Source: Ramlibacter sp.
Lineage (GTDB): Bacteria; Pseudomonadota; Gammaproteobacteria; Burkholderiales; Burkholderiaceae_C
Length of the DNA: 64,000 nt
Direction of reading: 5' to 3'
NCBI GenBank assembly: GCA_019635435.1
Contig: JAHBZM010000001.1
Coordinates: forward strand, 124,001-188,000
Shown here: in pieces, positions 1-8,225 of the stretch
Layout: each line of letters starts with the position of its first letter
How positions within the stretch are numbered: position 1 is the stretch's first letter
Translations under genes and position numbers: made by a program
The notes under the pieces: model-generated
Seen by the model: the letters and a program-made list of their open reading frames with translations, nothing else
Told to the model about the DNA's origin: nothing
Database searches by the model: none

Positions 1-533
1 ATCAACCCCTTGGGCGCCACCTGATAGTCCCAATTGTTCTGGCTTGCCAGCCAACCCAGCTCGTTGCACAGGACCTCGGTCACCATGTATCGCATTTCGT
101 CCAGGTCCCGATTCCACCCGGTTGGCATCAAATTGCTGGCAATCAATACCAACGCGCTGGGCGATACGCCACTCCCCTCGAAGGCCGGCCGGTTCTCGCG
201 CTGCCCTCTCCCCAGTTCCTCAACCCCAAAACTCTTTCCAGGTGAATAGCGAATTGCAATCCATGAAAGCATCCGGTGGGCACGCTGGACCACCCCGGGT
301 GGGGTGGAAGCGGCCGCCTGGTCCAGCAGTTCCGCCGTGAGGAGACCGTCGCCCAGGTACTGACAGATCCACGCGGACACCTTCCACCGCAAGTCATCCG
401 CGACGGCTCGAGCATTGACCCTGGCTTCGTGCGTCATGCGAAATGACCCGCATTGCTCGCAGCCCACCTCGTAATCATTCTCAGCCCCGGGGGTCACCAC
501 GGCATCCCGGTAGTCACAAACGGGGCAGGTCAT
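1..533 (-). CDS. Zinc-ribbon protein, 3' end beyond window
   Basis: An open frame runs from an ATG at 533 to the window edge, about 177 residues without a stop. Residues 3-6 (CPVC) and 25-28 (CEQC) form two CxxC knuckles, so the N-terminus is a zinc ribbon. The rest seen here is helical-looking and I do not recognise it. The ATG follows the antitoxin stop directly (TGAATG), so the gene is probably translationally coupled to the toxin-antitoxin pair and shares its promoter. Proteins with this kind of N-terminal ribbon are often found in accessory or defence-type loci, but the missing C-terminus would decide the function, so none is assigned. I am sure it is coding and unsure what it does. Confidence 0.7.
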   Translation of the reverse strand, partial: MTCPVCDYRDAVVTPGAENDYEVGCEQCGSFRMTHEARVNARAVADDLRWKVSAWICQYLGDGLLTAELLDQAAASTPPGVVQRAHRMLSWIAIRYSPGKSFGVEELGRGQRENRPAFEGSGVSPSALVLIASNLMPTGWNRDLDEMRYMVTEVLCNELGWLASQNNWDYQVAPKGL

Positions 534-830
534 TCAAGCCACCTTCTTCAACTTCATCTCCACCCGCATTCCCGCTGAAGCGAGCATTTGCACCAGCGTG
601 TCGATGGAGAACAGGTCCATCTTGCCGCGCACCAGATCAGACACCCGGGGCTGGGTGACGCCAAACAGCTTGGCGGCCTCGGCCTGGGTCAGGTCATTTT
701 TGCGAATGTGTTCGGCGATGGCCATCATCAGTTCGCTGCGCGCCTTCATGTGCGCAGCTTCGCTTGGAGTGTCTTCGATGGCGTCCCACACACTGGGGAA
801 CCGCGGTGCCTTGGCTGCTGGTTTGTTCAT
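534..830 (-). CDS. HigA-type antitoxin, XRE-family HTH
   Basis: This 98-residue protein has a helix-turn-helix in its middle (about residues 48-70, containing LTQAEAAKLFGVTQPRVSDL), typical of XRE-type antitoxins paired with Gp49-like toxins (COG5606 type). By family analogy it binds and neutralises the toxin encoded just upstream and represses the operon. Its ATG overlaps the toxin stop by four bases (ATGA), and its own stop abuts the ATG of the next gene. The order toxin then antitoxin is the higBA arrangement. The likely operator is the inverted repeat at 1175-1190. The family call is firm; the exact subfamily is inferred. Confidence 0.88.
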   Translation of the reverse strand: MNKPAAKAPRFPSVWDAIEDTPSEAAHMKARSELMMAIAEHIRKNDLTQAEAAKLFGVTQPRVSDLVRGKMDLFSIDTLVQMLASAGMRVEMKLKKVA

Positions 831-1165
831 TTCGATCTCCTTGCTCTGCGGGTCATCAATTCGCCAAGCCTGGCGACGGCCAATTCAATTTCAAATTTGG
901 GCGTCTTTTGAGTCTTCTTCTGGAAACAATGCAGGACATACACCGCCTCTGGAAGCCTGGTGATGTAGATCACCCGCCAGGCGCCCGTTTGGTCACGCAC
1001 CCTGATTTCCCGCACCCCCACGCCGATGCCGGACATGGGCTTCCAGTCCGCAGGATCCAGGCCGTTCTGGATGCGATCTATCTGGTGCCCCATGGCTCGA
1101 CGCGCGGACAGGGGAAATTGCCGCAAGTCATCCAGCGAAGTGCCAACAAACTCAACATCCTTCAT
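827..1165 (-). CDS. HigB/RelE-type toxin, phage Gp49-like
   Basis: The protein has 112 residues and matches the phage-derived Gp49-like/HigB toxin family (RelE superfamily, probably an mRNA interferase). The central segment with VREIRVRD and WRVIYI, followed by VYVLHCFQKKTQKTP, carries the family's conserved strand and its basic FxKKTxKTP element, where RelE-like toxins place RNA-contacting residues. It is first in the operon and overlaps the antitoxin by four bases. No good Shine-Dalgarno sequence precedes the ATG at 1165, which suggests weak or near-leaderless translation. RNase activity is known for relatives and not shown here. Confidence 0.88.
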   Translation of the reverse strand: MKDVEFVGTSLDDLRQFPLSARRAMGHQIDRIQNGLDPADWKPMSGIGVGVREIRVRDQTGAWRVIYITRLPEAVYVLHCFQKKTQKTPKFEIELAVARLGELMTRRARRSK

Positions 1166-1174
1166 TCGTCAATG

Positions 1175-1190
1175 ATACAATATTTTGTAT
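1175..1190. promoter_or_regulatory. Inverted repeat, probable TA operator
   Basis: ATACAA, a four-base spacer (TATT), then TTGTAT form a perfect 6-bp inverted repeat starting 10 bases upstream of the toxin ATG. It is an AT-rich island in GC-rich DNA and overlaps the only plausible -10 region, as expected for an autoregulatory HigA-type operator. Binding by the antitoxin is inferred from position. Confidence 0.55.
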
Positions 1191-1204
1191 ATTGAGTCTG
1201 GCGC

Positions 1205-1273
1205 TTTTTGCTCCTTTTTTCATAGCGAACAGTGGCCACCAGTACTGGACTCCAGCCCTGTTTGGCTTGCAAA
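1205..1273 (+). repeat. Dispersed repeat, copy A
   Basis: This copy contains CATAGCG, GTGGCCACC, CTGGACTCCAG and TTTGGCTTGC in order. The same order is found at 9748-9812 and, on the other strand, at 34259-34316 and 44176-44240. It fills most of the gap between the toxin promoter and the 3' end of the kinase gene, ending just before the kinase stop. CTGGACTCCAG is itself nearly palindromic. It is not an IS element: it has no coding capacity and is only about 65 bp. Confidence 0.7.
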
Positions 1274-1275
1274 TG

Positions 1276-2211
1276 TCAAACCATCGCGGGCTTGGGCCAG
1301 TCGGCCGTCCACCGCGCATAGGCGGCCAGGTCGGCCGGCACTGCGCCGCGCACTTCGCAGACATGGCCGGCAAACGCCGTGGCGCGGTCCAGGGTGTCGG
1401 CCAGCGGCCAGCCGCGCAGCAGGCCGGCCAGCACCACGGCCGAAAACGCGTCACCGGCGCCCACGGTGTCCACCAGCTGCACAGCGCGCGCGGGGGCGCC
1501 CCGGGCCGCGCACTCGCCACTGGCGTCAAAGGCCAGCGCGCCTTCGGGCCCGCAGGTCACCAGCAGCGTCTGCAGCGGCAACTGGCCGAGCACGTGGCGC
1601 GCGCTGCGCTGCACCGCCGCCGCGTCGGTGGTGGCCGGCACGGCGTGGCCCAGCCAGCCGCTGAGCATGGCCAGCTCTTCATCGTTGACCTTGAGCACCT
1701 GGGCCCGCTGCAGGGCCTGCAGCGCCACGTCCCGGGGTACATGGCCCTCGCGCCAGTTGAGGTCCAGAAAGCGGGGGCCCGCGTGCTGCCGCATCAGCGC
1801 CAGCCCCGTGGCCCGCGAGACGGGGCTGCGCAGGGCCAGCGTGCCGCTGTACAGCCAGCCACCGGCCGCCAGCGCGCGCAGCGCGGCGCGGGCCGGTTCC
1901 ATGGCCACCACGTCCCAGGCACAGGCCTCGCGGATGTGGAAGGCGTGGCTGCGGTCGGGCCGTGTGGTCACGTCCACCACGCCCGTGGCCTGGTCTGGCA
2001 GGACCTGCACGCCCTCGCGCGCCATGCCGTAACGGGCCAGCTCGGCCAGCACCTGATTGGCCTGGGCATCCTGCCCCACGGCGCTGAGCATGAGTGGCGA
2101 ATGGCCCAAGGCCGCCAGGTGGCGCGCCACGTTGAAGGGCGCACCGCCCACCACGGGCCCGCTGTCAAACAGGTCCACCAGCATTTCGCCAAAGACGGCC
2201 ACCGACGTCAT
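1276..2211 (-). CDS. PfkB-family sugar kinase, probable fructokinase
   Basis: The 311-residue protein is a ribokinase/PfkB-family carbohydrate kinase. The N-terminal GGAPFNVARHLAALG is the first PfkB signature and substrate site. DTVGAGDAFSAV near residues 247-258 is the second signature, with the catalytic Asp and the anion hole. It is the last gene of the polyol operon, so it probably phosphorylates the keto-sugar made by the upstream dehydrogenases: fructose if the substrate is mannitol or sorbitol. With a D-arabinitol dehydrogenase in the operon, D-xylulose would also be made, but xylulokinases are usually FGGY kinases and none is present here. The family is certain and fructose specificity is inferred. 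Confidence 0.88.
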   Translation of the reverse strand: MTSVAVFGEMLVDLFDSGPVVGGAPFNVARHLAALGHSPLMLSAVGQDAQANQVLAELARYGMAREGVQVLPDQATGVVDVTTRPDRSHAFHIREACAWDVVAMEPARAALRALAAGGWLYSGTLALRSPVSRATGLALMRQHAGPRFLDLNWREGHVPRDVALQALQRAQVLKVNDEELAMLSGWLGHAVPATTDAAAVQRSARHVLGQLPLQTLLVTCGPEGALAFDASGECAARGAPARAVQLVDTVGAGDAFSAVVLAGLLRGWPLADTLDRATAFAGHVCEVRGAVPADLAAYARWTADWPKPAMV

Positions 2212-2226
2212 GCCGCGCGCGCCGCC

Positions 2227-3156
2227 CTAGTGCCGCAGGCCGAAGCGGCTGTCCACCTGCCGGCGGAACTCGCTGGGCGTCATGCCCTTGATATCGAGAA
2301 AGCGGCGGTTGAAATTGGCAATGTTGTTGAAGCCCACCTCGTAGCAGATGTGGGTGATGTAGCGGTCTGACTCCATGAGCAGCTGGCAGGCCCGGTTGAT
2401 GCGCACCTGGTTCACGAAGTCGGTGAAGGTGTTGCCCGTGGCGCGGCGAAAGAAGCGCGAAAACCGGCTCTCGCTCATGCCCAGTTCGCTGGCCAGGCCC
2501 GCCGCTGACAGCGGCTGCGCAAGATCATCGGTGATGCGGCTCACGATGGCGTCGATCTGGTCGAGCTGCTTGTCATCGTCCACGCTTTGCAGCTGGGCGT
2601 GCGACAGCAGGCGGTAGTCGGTGCAGCGCGCCAGCTCGCTGAGGAATTCGCAGAAAACGCCCAGCCGCGCCAGGCCGTGGCTGCCCTTGATCCGGTGCCA
2701 GCAGTCGCTGGCGCGATCAGACAGCCCAAAGAACTCGATGCCATGGCGGGCCCGCTCCAGCATGGGCAGGACTTCGGCCAGCTCCGGGATGTGGGCGGCG
2801 GCCTGCTCGATGGGGGCGCGCGGGAACTGGATCACCAGGTCGCGTTCGGGAATGCCCCCTTCGGGCAAGTCCAGCGAAATCCAGTTGTGCGGCAGGCGCG
2901 GGCCGGTCAGCACCAGGTGGCCGGGCTGGAAGTAGCCGATGTAGTCCCCCACGAAGGCCTTGCCCGACGACGCCACGATCAGGTGCAGTTCGTATTCGTC
3001 GTGGTAGTGCCAGCGCGCCAGCGGCGTGGGAAAGCCATGGGCCAGGCAGCGGATGACGCCGGTGTCCGGCGGCTCATAGCCCAGCGCGGGGCTGCGCGAA
3101 TAGTCGTGCTCCAGTTCGGGCTGGCGCTGGCGGGGCAGATTGCGGCGAAGGGACAT
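2227..3156 (-). CDS. AraC-family regulator of the polyol operon
   Basis: This AraC/XylS regulator of about 309 residues has an N-terminal cupin-like sugar-binding region (WHYHDEYELHLIV, then the barrel) and two C-terminal HTH motifs. The second HTH has the family signature around ICYEVGFNNIANFNRRF and GMTPSEFR. It lies between the dehydrogenase and the kinase on the same strand and is therefore probably co-transcribed with the operon it is expected to activate. I chose the ATG at 3156; an in-frame GTG at 3180 would add eight residues, and neither has a strong ribosome site. The inducer is presumably a polyol. Confidence 0.88.
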   Translation of the reverse strand: MSLRRNLPRQRQPELEHDYSRSPALGYEPPDTGVIRCLAHGFPTPLARWHYHDEYELHLIVASSGKAFVGDYIGYFQPGHLVLTGPRLPHNWISLDLPEGGIPERDLVIQFPRAPIEQAAAHIPELAEVLPMLERARHGIEFFGLSDRASDCWHRIKGSHGLARLGVFCEFLSELARCTDYRLLSHAQLQSVDDDKQLDQIDAIVSRITDDLAQPLSAAGLASELGMSESRFSRFFRRATGNTFTDFVNQVRINRACQLLMESDRYITHICYEVGFNNIANFNRRFLDIKGMTPSEFRRQVDSRFGLRH

Positions 3157-3187
3157 CGTGCAGACCGGGGTGGCGACCACTGAAAGG

Positions 3188-3973
3188 CTAGCTCATCACG
3201 CTGCCGCCGTCCACATTCAGCGTCTGGGCCGTGATGTAGGACGCGTGTTCACTGGCCAGGAAGACCGCCGCGCCGGCAATGTCGGCCGGCACGCCCATGT
3301 AGCCCAGCGGCACGGCCAGGCCCACCTGGCGCTTCTTTTCGCCCGGCGGCAGGTGCTCGTACCTGGCAAACAGCGAATCCACCTGCTGCCACATCGGCGT
3401 GTCGATCACGCCCGGGGCAATCGCGTTGACCCGGATGCCGTGCGGCGCCATGGCCAGCGCGGCGGACTGGGTGTAGCTGATCACCGCGGCCTTGGTCGCA
3501 CAGTAGTGCGACACCAGGGCCTCGCCGCGGCGGCCGGCCTGCGAGGCCATGTTGATCACCGCGCCGCGCACGCCATGCGCCACCATGGCGGCCAGCACCT
3601 TCTGCATCACGAAGAAGGCGCCCTTGACGTTGACCGCAAAAAGCCTGTCGTACATCGCCTCGTCGCTCTCCAGCAAGGGCGCAAGGTCGAACACCGCCGC
3701 GTTGTTGAACAACACGCGCGGCGCGCCAAAGCGCCGCACGGCGGCGCCCAGCAGGGTGTCGATCGCGGCCAGTTGCGTGATGTCGGCGCTCAGGTAGTGG
3801 ATGCGGTCCGGGTGCTCTGCCTGCAGCCGCGCCACGGGCTCGGGCGGCGTGGCTGCCAGGTCCACCACGGTGCAAAGCGCACCCTGGGCCAGATAGGCTT
3901 GCGCCACGGCCAGCCCGATCCCGCCACCAGCCCCGGTGAGCAAGGCATGTTGGTCCTGCAAGCTGCCGCTCAT
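3188..3973 (-). CDS. SDR polyol (sorbitol-type) dehydrogenase
   Basis: A classical short-chain dehydrogenase of 261 residues. TGAGGGIG near the N-terminus binds NAD(P), NNAA stabilises the fold, and the active site is the Ser in NMASQAG with YCATK. It resembles SmoS-type L-iditol/sorbitol 2-dehydrogenases, including the C-terminal VDGGSVMS. In this operon it probably oxidises sorbitol (or galactitol or arabinitol) to the ketose. Its ATG overlaps the stop of the preceding dehydrogenase gene (ATGA), so the two dehydrogenases are translationally coupled. The SDR class is certain; the substrate is inferred from context. Confidence 0.87.
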   Translation of the reverse strand: MSGSLQDQHALLTGAGGGIGLAVAQAYLAQGALCTVVDLAATPPEPVARLQAEHPDRIHYLSADITQLAAIDTLLGAAVRRFGAPRVLFNNAAVFDLAPLLESDEAMYDRLFAVNVKGAFFVMQKVLAAMVAHGVRGAVINMASQAGRRGEALVSHYCATKAAVISYTQSAALAMAPHGIRVNAIAPGVIDTPMWQQVDSLFARYEHLPPGEKKRQVGLAVPLGYMGVPADIAGAAVFLASEHASYITAQTLNVDGGSVMS

Positions 3974-5373
3974 GACCGCTCCTGTTCAAACCGGGTGACT
4001 CTGGCGCTGGCCCGGCGCAGCGCGGCCGTCAGCACGTCATGGCCCGCGAGCGGGCCCCACAAGGCGGCATCGCTGGCCAGCGCCACGGCGGGCTCGGGGG
4101 CCGCGCAGATCGCATGGGCCGCGGCCGGGTCCATGGCCTGGTCCTGGTACGCGTAGGGCAACCGGCCCCGGTGCCAGCGTTGCAGGCAGGCCAGGAACAG
4201 CGCGGGCAGCATCGCGACCGCGTCAATGCCCTCCCCCCGCGCCAGGCGCTCGCCCACCGTGGGCGCGATGAAACCCGGGATCTTGGAGAAGCCATCCATG
4301 GCCACGCGCTGGTTGGTGTCCTGGATGGCGGGGTTGCCAAAGCGCTCGAGCACCACGTCGCGGTAGGCCGCGAGGTCGATGGGGCTGGGCTGCAGCGCGG
4401 GGATTGCGTCGAGCGTGGCGTAGTCATGCGCAAAGCCGCGGATCTGCGCGTCGTGCGTGCCCTCGTGGATGTAGCTCATGCCCGCAAGCGTGCCGGCCCA
4501 GGCGATGCAGCTGTGGGTGGCGTTGAGCAGCCGGATCTTGGCCTCTTCATACGGCGCCACCGAGGGCACCATCTCCACCCCCACGGACTCCCAGGCCGGC
4601 CGGCCCGCGACGAAACGGTCTTCAATCACCCACTGGATGAAGCTCTCGGCCATCAGCGCCGTGGGATCGTCAACGCCGGTGGCCGCCTTCACGCGCGCGA
4701 CCACCTCGGGCGTGGGGCGCGGGGTGATGCGGTCCACCATGGCGTTGGGGCTGCTGGTGTGGGCCTGCACCCAGTCCAGCAGGCAGGCGTCGCGGGACAG
4801 CTCAATGAACTGCAGCAGCCCGGCGCGCGAGCGCTCGCCGTTGTGGCGCAGGTTGTCGCAGTTCAGCAGCGTGACGGCCCCCGCGCCGGCCCGCATGCGG
4901 GCGCGCAGGATGGCGGTAAGCGCGCCGTACAGCGTGCTGCCCGCGCGGCCGGCACACGCCGCGTCGAGGTCGGCCACGATGTCGGGCGCGGCCGCATCAA
5001 GCTGGTTGGCGGCGTCCAGGTAGTAGCCGGCCTCGGTCACCGTGAAGGAGATGATGCGCGTGGCCGCATCGGCGCCCCGCGCCACCAGCCCCGACAGCGC
5101 CGCATCCCAGGGCACGACGCTGCGCAGGGCCTCGATGCGCTGGTAGCTGCGCGCGCCGGCGGGCGTGACCGTCTCCAGCGTATAGGCGCCGCCCTGCGCC
5201 TGCAGGGCCGCGAGGGTGATGGCCATGTCGGGCCGGATGTTGCCACCCGCCAGGGTCCAGCGCGCGTCGCCTGCGTCGATCAGGCGCTGCAGGTACACCG
5301 CCTGGTGCGCGCGGTGGAAGGAACCCAGCCCGAGATGAAGCATCACGAACGGTCCGGAATCAGGTGGGGCCAT
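3970..5373 (-). CDS. dalD: D-arabinitol 4-dehydrogenase (mannitol dehydrogenase family)
   Basis: A long-chain polyol dehydrogenase of about 467 residues. The start HLGLGSFHRAHQA, then GGNIRPD, LLNCDNLRHNGERS, NAMVDRITPRP, YEEAKIRLLNATHS and RVAMDGFSKIP agree well with what I recall of Klebsiella D-arabinitol 4-dehydrogenase. The Lys in FSKIP lies in the catalytic KxxxxNxxH region of the family. It makes D-xylulose from D-arabinitol; members also oxidise mannitol to fructose. I chose the ATG at 5373, which gives a normal N-terminus; upstream ATGs at 5436 and 5463 would overlap the ATPase gene. It sits between the ATPase and SDR genes, four bases overlapping the latter. Confidence 0.88.
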   Translation of the reverse strand: MAPPDSGPFVMLHLGLGSFHRAHQAVYLQRLIDAGDARWTLAGGNIRPDMAITLAALQAQGGAYTLETVTPAGARSYQRIEALRSVVPWDAALSGLVARGADAATRIISFTVTEAGYYLDAANQLDAAAPDIVADLDAACAGRAGSTLYGALTAILRARMRAGAGAVTLLNCDNLRHNGERSRAGLLQFIELSRDACLLDWVQAHTSSPNAMVDRITPRPTPEVVARVKAATGVDDPTALMAESFIQWVIEDRFVAGRPAWESVGVEMVPSVAPYEEAKIRLLNATHSCIAWAGTLAGMSYIHEGTHDAQIRGFAHDYATLDAIPALQPSPIDLAAYRDVVLERFGNPAIQDTNQRVAMDGFSKIPGFIAPTVGERLARGEGIDAVAMLPALFLACLQRWHRGRLPYAYQDQAMDPAAAHAICAAPEPAVALASDAALWGPLAGHDVLTAALRRASARVTRFEQERS

Positions 5374-5416
5374 GGTCTGTGTCGGTGTCTTGTCGGTCTT
5401 GCCCTGGGTGGACGGA

Positions 5417-6466
<1,050 letters not shown>

Positions 6467-6489
6467 GTTGGTTTTCCGGTTGCGGCGCG

Positions 6490-7317
6490 CTACTTCACGG
6501 CGCCAAAGGTCAGGCCCTGCACCAGCTGCTTCTGGCTGAACCAGCCGAAGACCACGATGGGCGCGATGGCCATGAGCGAGGCGGCCGAGAGCTTGGCCCA
6601 GAACAGCCCCTCGGGGCTGGAGTACGAGGCGATCAGCGTGGCCAGCGTGCCGGCCTTGGCCGAGCTCAGGTTCAGCGCCCAGAAGGCCTCGTTCCAGGCC
6701 AGCACCAGGCACAGCAGGCCGGTGGAGGCAATGCCGCCCATGCCCAGGGGCAGCAGCACCAGCCGCAGTTCCTGCCACAGCGTGGCGCCGTCCATGCGCG
6801 CGGCCTCGAGGATTTCGTTGGGGATGTCCTTGAAGTACGAATACAGCATCCAGACCATGATGGGCAGGTTGCTCAGCGTGAAGACGATGATCAGCCCCGC
6901 CTGCGTGTCCAGCAGCGCGGTCTTTTGCGCCAGCACATAGATGGGCACCAGCGCGCCGACGGCCGGCATCATCTTGGTGGACAGCATCCACATCAGCAGG
7001 TTGCGGGTCTGGCGGCTCCTGAAGAAGGCCATGGAGTAGGCCGCGGGCGCCGCGATCAGCAGGCCGATCAGCGTGGACAGCACGCTGGTGACGATGGAGT
7101 TTTTCGCGTACAGCAGGTAGTCGCTGCGCTCCTGCACTTCATGGAAGTTGCCCAGCGTGGGCTCGAACAGCAGCAGCGGCGGCACATGGATGGCCTGCAG
7201 CTCGGTCTTGAAGGCGGTCAGCGCCATCCAGCCCAGCGGGAAGAACAGCAGCAGCGTGACGCCCCAGGCGGCCACAGTGCGGGCCCAGAGGGCAAGTGAG
7301 TACGGGCGGCGCGTCAT
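6490..7317 (-). CDS. smoG: Polyol ABC permease, MalG type
   Basis: A 275-residue inner-membrane permease with six hydrophobic segments. The cytoplasmic coupling helix carries the EAA motif (EILEAARMDGATLWQ, then LPLGMGG) that docks on the ATPase. Its length and the terminal WFSQKQLVQGLTFGAVK are typical of the MalG-like half of CUT1 sugar/polyol importers. The start codon lies one base after the stop of the partner permease, so the two are probably made in equal amounts. Confidence 0.92.
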   Translation of the reverse strand: MTRRPYSLALWARTVAAWGVTLLLFFPLGWMALTAFKTELQAIHVPPLLLFEPTLGNFHEVQERSDYLLYAKNSIVTSVLSTLIGLLIAAPAAYSMAFFRSRQTRNLLMWMLSTKMMPAVGALVPIYVLAQKTALLDTQAGLIIVFTLSNLPIMVWMLYSYFKDIPNEILEAARMDGATLWQELRLVLLPLGMGGIASTGLLCLVLAWNEAFWALNLSSAKAGTLATLIASYSSPEGLFWAKLSAASLMAIAPIVVFGWFSQKQLVQGLTFGAVK

Positions 7318-7318
7318 G

Positions 7319-8176
7319 TCAGTCCAGGTTCTTGCCGATCATGCGGATCAGGAACACGGCCGCGATGTTGGCCAGCACCACCGCGAACAGCGCGCCGGCC
7401 GAGGCCACGCCCGCGTCGAAGTTGAGCAGCGCCTGCTTGAAGATCAGGAACGCCACGTTGGTGCTTGCATCGCCCGGCCCGCCGCCGGTGGTGGTGAAGA
7501 TCTCGGCAAACACGCTCATGAGGAAGATCATCTCGATCATCACCACCACCGCGATCGAGCGGCCCAGGTGCGGCAGCACCATGTAGCGCAGCTGCTGCAG
7601 GTAGCTGGCGCCGTCCATGCGCGCGGCCTCCAGCTGCTCGCGGTTCATGGACTGCAGCGCCGTCATGAAGATCAGCGTGGCAAACGGCAGCCACTGCCAG
7701 GCGATCATGATGATCACGCTGAACAGCGGCACGTCGGTGAGCCAGTCCACCGGCTGCGCGCCAAAGAAGCGCCAGACCTGGGCCAGCACGCCGTAGATCG
7801 GGTTCATCATCATGTGCTTCCACAGCAGCGCGTTGACCGTGGGCATGACAAAGAAAGGCGAGATCAGCAGGATGCGCACCAGGCTGCGGCCCGGAAACGG
7901 CTCGTCGATCAGCAGCGCCAGCGCCACCCCGCCGACGACGGTGATGACGATCACGCTGCCCAGCAGCATCAGGGTGTTGAGCACCGCCGCCGTGAACGAC
8001 GGGTCGGTCAGGAAGAACTGGTAGTTCTCCAGCCCCGCGAACCCGCTGATCTCCGGCTGCAGCAGGTTGTAGCGGATCAGCGAGAAATAGATCGTCATCA
8101 GCAGCGGCACGATCATCCAGAGGAAGAGCGTGACCACGGCCGGCGCGAGCAGCGCGCGGGGCAGCAGGCGGTTCAT
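7319..8176 (-). CDS. smoF: Polyol ABC permease, MalF type
   Basis: A 285-residue permease with six membrane segments and the EAA loop (QLEAARMDGASYLQQ, then MVLPHLG). It pairs with the MalG-type permease directly downstream to form the channel of a CUT1 polyol importer. It is separated from the binding-protein gene by 49 bases that contain a strong stem-loop (8193-8219), which probably sets the ratio of binding protein to membrane parts. Confidence 0.92.
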   Translation of the reverse strand: MNRLLPRALLAPAVVTLFLWMIVPLLMTIYFSLIRYNLLQPEISGFAGLENYQFFLTDPSFTAAVLNTLMLLGSVIVITVVGGVALALLIDEPFPGRSLVRILLISPFFVMPTVNALLWKHMMMNPIYGVLAQVWRFFGAQPVDWLTDVPLFSVIIMIAWQWLPFATLIFMTALQSMNREQLEAARMDGASYLQQLRYMVLPHLGRSIAVVVMIEMIFLMSVFAEIFTTTGGGPGDASTNVAFLIFKQALLNFDAGVASAGALFAVVLANIAAVFLIRMIGKNLD

Positions 8177-8192
8177 GGTGTCAGGACGTTGC

Positions 8193-8219
8193 GGCGCGAC
8201 GCTTCACTGGCGTCGCGCC
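8193..8219 (-). promoter_or_regulatory. Intercistronic stem-loop after binding-protein gene
   Basis: GGCGCGACGC, a seven-base loop and GCGTCGCGCC form a perfect 10-bp stem just after the binding-protein stop codon. There is no T-run, so it is more likely an mRNA-stabilising or partial attenuation element, as between malE and malF, than a full terminator. Confidence 0.65.
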
Positions 8220-8225
8220 ACTTGT

